A stretch of DNA of 64,000 nucleotides, from NCBI RefSeq assembly GCF_900119165.1, contig NZ_FPJG01000006.1, positions 7,168,001-7,232,000 on the forward strand. The letters run 5' to 3'. Source of the stretch: Amycolatopsis australiensis (GTDB lineage Bacteria; Actinomycetota; Actinomycetes; Mycobacteriales; Pseudonocardiaceae). Both the position numbers and the translations under genes were made by a program. Within the stretch, counting starts at the first letter, position 1; every line of letters starts with the position of its first letter. Below are positions 57,517-64,000 of this stretch, piece after piece. The notes below the pieces were generated by a model. The model was not told where the DNA came from. It worked only from the letters and a program-made list of their open reading frames with translations, and did not search any database.

Positions 57517-58099
57517 GTTCTCATGCGCATTGGGACCAGGACGAGGGGCGGCAGCGCTCGGCGCGAGATGCGGAACTGGCGAGCACCACGAGCAAAGGCA
57601 TAGCAACCCGTTCGCCCGGTCGAGCCGGCCGCCGGTCAGCACTGCGCGAACGGTCGAGGCAGCCCGCCGCGGAGTGATCGGGTGACTTCGGTGGCGCGGC
57701 TGTGGGTGCAGAAAGCGAGTCTCCCGCGCACGGTCCGTTAGCCGGCACGGCTACGTGCGCGGCGACCTCGACGTTAGAGGTGTCTTCCTCTTGCTCCTCG
57801 ATCCAGTGATCAAGATCGGAGCATCGGATCCGGAGGCCCGGCGTTCGGAGTCTTGTCACTGTCGACCGCGAGACTCTGCCCACCTTCGAGCGACGAACCC
57901 GCCGGCCGCCGCCCTGGACGCAGCGCCGCCCTCACGACTACCTCCGGCGCGGGATCACCACCTTGTTCGCCGCGCGGCCCGCCGGGTTGACGAGACCTTC
58001 CCACCTGGCGGATGTGCCGCGACCAGCTCAGGACCGGACTCCTGCCGATCGGCTTCGCACCGGTGCTATCGATGCAGCGGGATTTGGCCTCCTCGGTGG
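57517..58099. other. Degraded mobile-element DNA
   Basis: 583 bp of high-GC sequence immediately after the low-GC gene. It contains an excisionase-like remnant at 57770-57883 (minus) and other short frames without recognisable domains. Confidence 0.45.
57770..57883 (-). pseudogene. Excisionase-like helix-turn-helix remnant
   Basis: The minus-strand frame reads VSRSTVTRLRTPGLRIRC then DLDHWIEEQEED, the middle and end of the small MerR-like excisionase fold (usually RSTVYRLI...RRIP...DLEDYI). The N-terminal helix and several central residues are missing, so it is a remnant. Its position beside conjugation gene relics fits an excised or decayed integrative element. Confidence 0.5.
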
Positions 58100-60060
58100 T
58101 CAGGATGCGCAGAGGCACGTTCTCGCCGTAGTCCACGGCGCACGGATGTCGTCACCGGCCGACACGAGCCGTCGTCCGGCGTTGACCGTGAGGACGACGC
58201 GTTCGCCATCGAGGTTGATGGCGTCCGCCGGGACGCCGTCGATCGCCGCGGCCGAGGTCATCAACAGCGACTGGTTCTGCAGCAGCGCCCGGCGGGTCTC
58301 GGCCGAGAGCCGGTCGGGCATCTGGTTCGTCGCGCGCAGCGCGACCCGGTACTTGCGCAGCTGCTCGAGGATCGCGGCCAGGTAGCCGCGGGAGGCGCCG
58401 TCGACCGCGGCGAGCTCGTCGACGAACGCGTCGCACCTGCGCCGCCGCTCCACCGGCGTATCCGCGCGGGAGCGGCCGGCCCGGAACAGGTCGTGGATCA
58501 TGAACGAGGTGATCAGCTTGTTCGTCTCGCCGCTGCCGGTGGTGCAGACGAACACGATCCGCCCGGTGTCCATCCCCCGCCGGACGTCGTAGGTCGTCAC
58601 CGACGAGCCCAGGAACGCCGACAGCGTCGGGCTGGTCCGCAACCGGTTGATGATGTTGGTGACCACAGTGGTCGCGTCCGGGGCCAGCTTGGGGAACGAG
58701 TCCGTCCAGTACCTGCGCACGGAGGGCTTCAGTACGGGGAGGATCGACTCCCGCCAGGTCTCGTCGTCCAGCAGCGTCGGGATCTGGAAGATCGTCGGCG
58801 GGCAGCCGCATCGCGAGGTAGCAGAGGCCTCGCACGCCTTGGTCAGGATCGACTTCGCCGCGGCGCCGCGTCACCCCAGCCGAGCGCCGCGTCGAACGAG
58901 GTCACGACCGCGTCGACACGGTCTTCGATGTCGGACTCGGTGAAGCCCTGCATACTCAGCGGGTTCCAGCCAGGCAAACGTTTGCCCCGGCCGCGGACGT
59001 CGAGGTTGACCTCCCACAGCCGCGCCCGCAACGCCGGGTCCGACAAGTACGGCTTGGCGCGTTTCCAGCCGTCAGCGTGCGGGTCGGGAAACCAGACCCC
59101 GCCGCCGAGCCGGGCGATCTCGATGGCCTGCACCAGGGCTTCCTCGGTCTTCCCGAACCCGGCCTTGCCGAACCGAGCGGAGAACAGCATCTCGCGCAGG
59201 GGCACACCAACGAAGCAATCGTCGCCGTTGACATCGGTGACATACCCGAGCCGCACCAGGCCCGTCCCCGGCCGGTACGTCGGGACCTCCCGGGGCGCGG
59301 GGAGAACCCAGCCGCGGCTGCGGGCGATCGCCGGCGACCGGCAGCGTCCGGACGGCGGCTTCAGCAGGCCGGCGATCTCGCTGGTCGTCACCAGCGATCC
59401 TGGCCGCGCCTTCGCCAGCCCGGTCCGGAAGCGCCGGTCGAACAGCCGACGCACCAACGGGGTGTCCGCACCGAAGTGCCAGCCGAGGACCCGCGGACTC
59501 GCCAGTAGTTCTCACCGCGGAAGATGTCCAACGCACCGATGACGCTGCGCAGGTGCGACTGGGCCCGCCCGGGGATCTCCGAGACGCAGCGGATCAGGAC
59601 CTGAATGGCGAATACCGGCTCGTCGTCACAAACTTGTTCGTCACTCGTCGAGGGGATGGTGTCGCATTTCGTCGACGGCCACCGGCCTGCGTACGCGCGA
59701 TCGGCAAGAACTCCCCAAGCAGTTCCGCGGCGACGTCCGCAACTACGCCGAACGACCTCAAGTCGTTTCCGCCAGAATGCGTCTCTGCGCAGCGGGCAAG
59801 GTGCCGGATACGTGCCGGCGTCAGCGGGATGAGGTCGAGACAGATCTGCACCGATTCACCGAGGTCGACCCGGACGTCACCCAAGGCTTCGCGAGTGTCT
59901 GGAGTGCATCACCCGGACGGATAGGCAAAGCACGCGAGGGGAAGTTCGCAGGGCGCGCCAGTACCAGCTCGGCTCGCGCGACATGCGGGTCCGATGAGGA
60001 CGGTTGTCGATGCACGGCGGCTTCTCCTCCCATGAGCGGCACGGCGAACGGTCGCACCAT
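58100..60060 (-). pseudogene. Broken conjugative ATP/GTP-binding protein (TraG/VirB4-like)
   Basis: Pieces of one large conjugation ATPase are spread over three frames. From the 5' end: MVRPFAVPLMGGEA near 60060 with ARAELVLARPANFP; VRVDLGESVQICLDLIPLTPAR near 59830-59884; FDRRFRTGL, EIAGLLKPP and FGKAGFGKTEEALVQAI (Walker A-like) at 58843-59457; then TTYDVRRGMDTGRIVFV and VDELAAVDGASRGYLAAILEQLRKY (Walker B-like) at 58100-58720. Intact relatives are single open frames of several hundred residues on actinomycete integrative elements. At least three frame changes and missing central sequence show it is dead, unless several assembly errors coincide. Confidence 0.75.
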
Positions 60061-60215
60061 CAGACACGGGAAGCTGTGAGCGTTTGATACACCTGGACGG
60101 GGGTGATTTTTCCTTTCCGGCCTAGAGCTGGATACACTCTCCTCAAGAACACTGCACATTGTGCGGACCGCCCCCGGCTCACGTTCTTGTCCGAACCCCA
60201 CCTGAGGAGCACGCA

Positions 60216-60713
60216 ATGGCCCGGAAAGTCCTCGTCGAGATCCTCGACGACATCGACGGCAGCACCGCCGCCCAGACCGTTCAGTCCGGCCTCGACGGCG
60301 TCACCTACGAGATCGACCTCTCGGACCAGAACGCCACCGCCCTGCGCAACGAACTTGCCCGCTACGTCGCCGCCGGCCGACGCATCGGCGGCCGCAAGGT
60401 CCGCGTCGCGAGCGGCCAGTCGACGACGACCACGACCTCGGACCGGCGGCGCAACCAGCGAATCCGCGCATGGGCCAACGCCAACGGCCACGAGGTCTCC
60501 GAGCGGGGACGTCTCTCCGCCGAGGTGATCACCGCCCACGAGCAGGCTCAGATTGCCGAGACGGAAGCACCGGCACCGTGGAAGCGCGCTTCCCGCAAGA
60601 AGGCCGCGGCCTGCCGAGATCACCCCCTCGTCGTTCCGTCGGTGGCCAGGAGACCCACCCACGTCACCGACGCAGAAGGAGGGACCGTGACGCGAGTTAC
60701 TTGCGCTCCGTAA
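60216..60713 (+). CDS. lsr2: Lsr2-family nucleoid protein with extended C-terminus
   Basis: 165 residues; ATG with GAGGAG seven bases upstream. The N-terminal dimerisation domain (MARKVLVEILDDIDGS, GLDGVTYEIDLSDQNA) and the C-terminal DNA-binding domain (NQRIRAWANANGHEVSERGRLSAEVI) are intact. Lsr2 binds the AT-rich minor groove and silences foreign DNA. Usual length is about 110; the extra tail of about 55 residues after EQAQIAETE looks unstructured and may come from loss of the normal stop. It lies next to the decayed element, so it may be a paralogue that travelled with it. Confidence 0.88.
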   Translation: MARKVLVEILDDIDGSTAAQTVQSGLDGVTYEIDLSDQNATALRNELARYVAAGRRIGGRKVRVASGQSTTTTTSDRRRNQRIRAWANANGHEVSERGRLSAEVITAHEQAQIAETEAPAPWKRASRKKAAACRDHPLVVPSVARRPTHVTDAEGGTVTRVTCAP

Positions 60714-60764
60714 TCGATCAGCTATGGTGAGTTGACATGACCTGTACGAGGGTGGGGAGGCCCC

Positions 60765-61052
60765 GTGGGGAATGGCTTCAAGGTCGCAGTCGACGAGCTG
60801 CAACGCGTGGGCGACGACGCGCTTCCTGCGTTGCGGGACATCATGGGATCTCAACTCCCGGTTTTGACCGCACACGAAGGTCTGGCCGGTCCTGGCTCAC
60901 TCGACGCGGTCAACGACTTCCAGCTGGCCTACGCCCGGTTCACAGATGAAATCGCGGCCAGGCAGAAACACGGCATCGAAGTGGTCGACGCCACAGCCGA
61001 AGCCGCCAAAGCCATCGCCGCGCTGTACCGCCGCGCCGACGGGCAGGCATAG
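60765..61052 (+). CDS. Small ESX-associated (WXG100-like) helical protein
   Basis: 95 residues; GTG start with GGGGAGG upstream. It is all-helical in appearance with a central hydrophobic turn (LTAHEGLAGPGSLDAVNDF) and no signal peptide or membrane segment. Length and helix-turn-helix layout fit the WXG100 superfamily although the W-x-G itself is absent. It ends two bases before the next gene, so the two are co-translated, and the pair precedes a lipoprotein gene in the same operon. Confidence 0.65.
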   Translation: MGNGFKVAVDELQRVGDDALPALRDIMGSQLPVLTAHEGLAGPGSLDAVNDFQLAYARFTDEIAARQKHGIEVVDATAEAAKAIAALYRRADGQA

Positions 61053-61054
61053 CA

Positions 61055-62044
61055 ATGGGCGGCGAATGGAAGACCGACGACGAGGTGCGCTCCGCCGCCG
61101 ACCGGGCCGCGCGTCGGCTCATCGACCTCTTCGATGACGAGCAGCCCGACGGCAAGTGGCTCGGCTCACCGGAGGCCTACCCCAACGGCGGCGGCGCAGT
61201 GCTCTTGCGCGGGCTGCTCGACGACGCCGACAAAGTCATCAGCCTGGATCCACAGAAGATCATCGACGAGTTCGAACGGATGAAGAAGGTCGGTCGCGCC
61301 CTTGACCAGCGCACCTCGACCGACATCATCGATGCCTTCCGCAAGATCGACTACTCGGTGCAGGACTGGGAAGGCGACGGAGCGGACGCCTTCCGGCACC
61401 AGATCTCGATGATCCAGGCGTTTCTCGGCCAGCAAGCCGGCTACCTCATCAAGACCGTCGAGTCGCTCGCGATCCTGCTGGCAGCCTCCGTGCAAGCGCG
61501 CCGGGACTACGTCGCGGTCGCCGACGCGACCAGCGCAGCCGTCGCCAAGGCGCTGCAGCAGCACGCCGACGCTGACACGAAGATCGCAATCTCCGTTGGC
61601 GCGAGCGTCGTCTCGGCAGTACTCGGCGTCGCCACCGGTGGGGCCTGGTTCACTGCCAGCGCCGGTGTTGTCATCGGCGCGTCATCCGCGGGCCTGCAGC
61701 TGGCTGTGGATGGCGACAAGTTCGCCGACGTCGCGTCCGGCTACAAGACCGCCAAAGACCAGGTCCTGACCAGCTACCAGGACATCGTCCGCAGCGCCCT
61801 CGTAAAGGTGCAGGAAGCCGAACGCGACCTGTTGGGTGAGAAGAACGAGCTCTTCGCCCCGATGCCGCCGAGCATCACCGTCACGTCGCCGACCTTCCAC
61901 TATGAGGGCTTCTCCTCGGTGGACCGACCGGTCGCCGAGTTCGAACCCAAGGTCGACGAAGAACACCGAAAGCTGGTCGAGCAGCACGGTCCCGCAGGTC
62001 TCGGCGCGGCGGACACTCCGATCCAGAGGCGGCTCGATGGCTGA
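61055..62044 (+). CDS. WXG-containing ESX-type protein
   Basis: 329 residues. Near residue 105 is VQDWEGDGADAF, the W-x-G turn of the WXG100 superfamily, flanked by long helices. A hydrophobic Ala/Gly/Val-rich stretch follows near 185-225 (VVSAVLGVATGG), then further helices and a charged tail. This is a longer layout than classical EsxA (about 100 residues) and resembles multidomain ESX substrates of Pseudonocardiales. It overlaps the following lipoprotein gene by eight bases. Confidence 0.75.
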   Translation: MGGEWKTDDEVRSAADRAARRLIDLFDDEQPDGKWLGSPEAYPNGGGAVLLRGLLDDADKVISLDPQKIIDEFERMKKVGRALDQRTSTDIIDAFRKIDYSVQDWEGDGADAFRHQISMIQAFLGQQAGYLIKTVESLAILLAASVQARRDYVAVADATSAAVAKALQQHADADTKIAISVGASVVSAVLGVATGGAWFTASAGVVIGASSAGLQLAVDGDKFADVASGYKTAKDQVLTSYQDIVRSALVKVQEAERDLLGEKNELFAPMPPSITVTSPTFHYEGFSSVDRPVAEFEPKVDEEHRKLVEQHGPAGLGAADTPIQRRLDG

Positions 62045-62606
62045 CACGATCCGCCGCACCGCCCTGGCCCTCATGGTCGCCGTAGGTGCCGTGGCCTGCA
62101 CCGGACCGGCTTCACCGCCAACGACGACGTCGGCGACGGCGCCGTCGACGTCGGCCGTTCCCCTGGACGTGGCCCGCTACCTGGCGTCGCCGTGTTCGGG
62201 CGTGCCCGGAGACCTCACCACGCAGCTCGGTCTGCCCCAGCGCGAAGACGCCCACGACACCGTCCTTGTCGGCGCAGGCGACCAGTCCGAATGCCGGCTT
62301 TCGAGCGCACCACCGCTGTCAGCGGCGGCGGAAGTCCGCTTCTATCCGAAGGCACGGCCGCTGCCCCTCGTCACTGGCCCTGGTAGCCAGGTCAAAGCCA
62401 CCACCGCGGCCGGCTACCCGGCCGGTGAGTGGGTACTCAGCAAGGGAAACGACGGCAGCTTCACTTCATGCCAGATAATCGTCGACGTCGCACCAACTCA
62501 AGGTGTGGCGACGTTGTACAACGGTCCGGCGGGTGAGCCGACCCGCACTTCTTGTGCGAAGGCGAAGCAACTCGTCGAGGGAGTTCTCGCCTCCCTGCGA
62601 CGCTGA
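62037..62606 (+). CDS. DUF3558-like lipoprotein
   Basis: 189 residues; ATG overlapping the previous stop by eight bases. Signal with lipobox near residue 21 (VAVGAVAC-T), then a Thr/Ser/Pro-rich spacer (TTTSATAPSTSA). The globular part has the spaced Cys residues (PCSGVP, SECRLS, FTSCQI, RTSCAKAK) of the DUF3558 family, common surface lipoproteins of Pseudonocardiaceae. Function unknown. Confidence 0.78.
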   Translation: MADTIRRTALALMVAVGAVACTGPASPPTTTSATAPSTSAVPLDVARYLASPCSGVPGDLTTQLGLPQREDAHDTVLVGAGDQSECRLSSAPPLSAAAEVRFYPKARPLPLVTGPGSQVKATTAAGYPAGEWVLSKGNDGSFTSCQIIVDVAPTQGVATLYNGPAGEPTRTSCAKAKQLVEGVLASLRR

Positions 62607-62610
62607 AGTT

Positions 62611-63309
62611 TCAGAGTTCCGCATAGGTCTTGTTCAACGTCGAGACAAATTCGCGTGCGCCGGCCGGCAACAGGACGAGGTTGTCCTCATTGTCGACATA
62701 GGCCAGTACACGGCCGTCCGGCTCCAGGTCGATCGCGGTGATCGGCGTGCTCCGCCGTCTCTCGCCACCACCGTCGCGGCGGGCGACGTAGATCTGGTGT
62801 ACCGCGCGGCGGGGTCGTTGCATCACCTGCTCCAGCGACGGAAAATCGTGTTCCTGCGATCGATTGAAGACCGCACGGGGGATGTCGGCGGCCGGCGTCT
62901 CGGGCAGCGTGTCGAGGAGCGCTGTGGCCAACCACTTGTCCGCCACGGGCTCGAGGGCCACGACGTTGTCGTCAACGATCGCCCGGACAGCGTCGCCGTC
63001 CCGCGCCGCCAGGAGTACCGAGCAGGAAAGCCCATCGGCGAAGTTGCTGAAGGCGTAGTATTCGCGGCTGGCACCGGCGAGCACAGCCGCAGTCGACCGC
63101 CACAACGCGTTCAGCCGGCCATTTCGTGCCAGCCCCAGGTCGGTCAACGCCGCCATGGCTTTGACCTCCAGCTCGCGACGGCCGTCCGCAGTGATCCAGT
63201 GGTACAAGCCGGTACCGAACGCGGGCGGCAACTCTCCTGCTCCGATCATGCTCCAGGCAGTCAGGAAGGCGAGTTTGGGCAGAATGATGGGTCTGTCGAT
63301 GACAGCCAC
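62611..63309 (-). CDS. EspG-family ESX secretion chaperone
   Basis: 232 residues; GTG at 63309 with GGAG upstream. A longer open frame begins further upstream but lacks family sequence. The EspG fold signature is seen in the start (RPIILPKLAFLTAW), PPAFGTGLYHWITADGR, SREYYAFSNFADG and the C-terminal FVSTLNKTYAEL. EspG proteins bind PPE partners in the cytoplasm and deliver them to type VII secretion. It lies downstream of the PPE-like gene in the same direction, the usual pairing. Confidence 0.8.
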   Translation of the reverse strand: MAVIDRPIILPKLAFLTAWSMIGAGELPPAFGTGLYHWITADGRRELEVKAMAALTDLGLARNGRLNALWRSTAAVLAGASREYYAFSNFADGLSCSVLLAARDGDAVRAIVDDNVVALEPVADKWLATALLDTLPETPAADIPRAVFNRSQEHDFPSLEQVMQRPRRAVHQIYVARRDGGGERRRSTPITAIDLEPDGRVLAYVDNEDNLVLLPAGAREFVSTLNKTYAEL

Positions 63310-63373
63310 GACGCACGCTCCGTGATGCAGGACAACAGGCGGGGAAGGCCGATGCCGGGACACACGAAGGGCG

Positions 63374-64000
63374 TCAGGTTCCGAGGGTGGGCGGGACCGG
63401 GGCAAGGCCGGTGCGCGGATCGACGAGCCCTTCCTCGACGTCTGCGAAGACGCTGTCGTCGTCACGAACGTACTTGCGTTCATGTTCTTCGTCTTCAGCC
63501 GACGGGTGGCCGCCTCCCGCAGGACCGACCCCGGCAAGTTCCGGCCCCGGCCTTCCAGAGGCTCTGCCGCTGCCGGAGAAGCGAGGGCCAACCCCCGCCC
63601 TTCGAGGCTCATTGCCCACTTCGTCGACCACCCCACGCCGCAAAGCGGCATTCGGTGCCGATGAGAGCGGTGAGCACGGGAAACCGATGAGCGGCGATCG
63701 CGCTCCGCTCGAGTCGGAGACCGAACTACCGGCAGCTCGTTCGAGCTGCGAAAGCGGAGGGAGACCACTGAATGCTCGCGCATCCTGCACGCCGGACGGC
63801 GGGGTCAGCCCCGTGGTTCGGGTGTAACCCGGTTGAGCCACGACACCAGTGGTCGCGGCAGGTGCGTAGGGGTCATGTTCCCGAGGTTCGGTAACCCTTC
63901 CCGGATCAACGCGAACCATCGATTGCCGATCGACCACCGGCGTATCGTCGGTGTCACCGGGAGGCTCGATCGACCTTTCCCTGCGAGCATCGGCAATGCT
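63374..64000 (-). CDS. PPE-like ESX substrate, C-terminal part (runs off the right edge)
   Basis: The frame is open to the window end, so the N-terminal PPE domain would lie beyond 64000. The visible part is Gly/Pro-rich low-complexity sequence. It ends in an acidic motif (SAEDEEHERKYVRDDDSVF, then GLAPVPPTLGT) characteristic of the C-termini of PPE-like proteins in Pseudonocardiales. The EspG gene follows 64 bp downstream. A plus-strand frame overlapping this region is shadow sequence. Confidence 0.65.
   Translation of the reverse strand, partial: SIADARRERSIEPPGDTDDTPVVDRQSMVRVDPGRVTEPREHDPYAPAATTGVVAQPGYTRTTGLTPPSGVQDARAFSGLPPLSQLERAAGSSVSDSSGARSPLIGFPCSPLSSAPNAALRRGVVDEVGNEPRRAGVGPRFSGSGRASGRPGPELAGVGPAGGGHPSAEDEEHERKYVRDDDSVFADVEEGLVDPRTGLAPVPPTLGT

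Noticed and set aside
51782..60216. tRNA gene or attachment-site repeat bounding the element remnant
   Set aside because: I looked for tRNA-like arms and long direct repeats and saw none convincing; a covariance-model search would be needed.
63387..63827. A plus-strand Ser/Pro-rich frame at the right end
   Set aside because: The opposite strand carries a PPE-like C-terminal motif and fits the EspG partner order; the plus frame is its shadow.

Overview
The window is very GC-rich actinobacterial DNA. The right end carries an EspG-family gene, a WXG-like protein, a DUF3558-type lipoprotein and a PPE-like C-terminus. Together with Lsr2 these point to Pseudonocardiales (Amycolatopsis or a relative) rather than Streptomyces; this is inference from gene content.

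Bases 1-51,800 are most of a glycosylated macrolide (modular type I polyketide) cluster. Three giant PKS genes lie head to tail on the minus strand. The first (20274-32351) has an AT-ACP loading unit with only a stump of a ketosynthase, then modules 1 and 2. The second (13936-20244) is module 3. The third (9-13897) is modules 4-6, with one apparent frameshift near 1680-1690. No chain-terminating thioesterase is present, so the assembly line continues beyond base 1. Read co-linearly, the AT and reductive domains predict extenders malonyl, methylmalonyl, methylmalonyl, malonyl, methylmalonyl, malonyl.

Bases 32,700-44,300 hold a self-protection and export block. It contains an OleI/Mgt-like macrolide glycosyltransferase, two further GT1 glycosyltransferases, a secreted GH3 beta-glucosidase of the OleR/DesR/EryBI type and a two-gene ABC exporter. 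A histidine kinase with a duplicated membrane sensor domain and a NarL-type response regulator flank the glycosyltransferases. The simplest model is intracellular glucosylation to inactivate the macrolide, export, then extracellular deglucosylation. Two small membrane proteins, a large LAL regulator, a type II thioesterase and a DUF5988 protein complete the cluster. A direct repeat of ACCCCT-like half-sites spaced exactly 11 bp occurs in three intergenic regions and once inside the third PKS gene; it is a candidate cluster operator.

Bases 51,800-60,100 look like a decayed integrative or conjugative element with cargo. They contain a DUF2637 (SpdB-like) gene, an excisionase-like remnant, a broken conjugative ATPase, a frameshifted secreted PxKF protein and a conspicuously lower-GC gene with a possible Stv-like domain. 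Bases 60,200-64,000 hold an Lsr2 paralogue and an ESX (type VII secretion)-associated locus that runs off the right edge.

All functional calls come from reading the sequence and knowledge of the families; no database search was possible.
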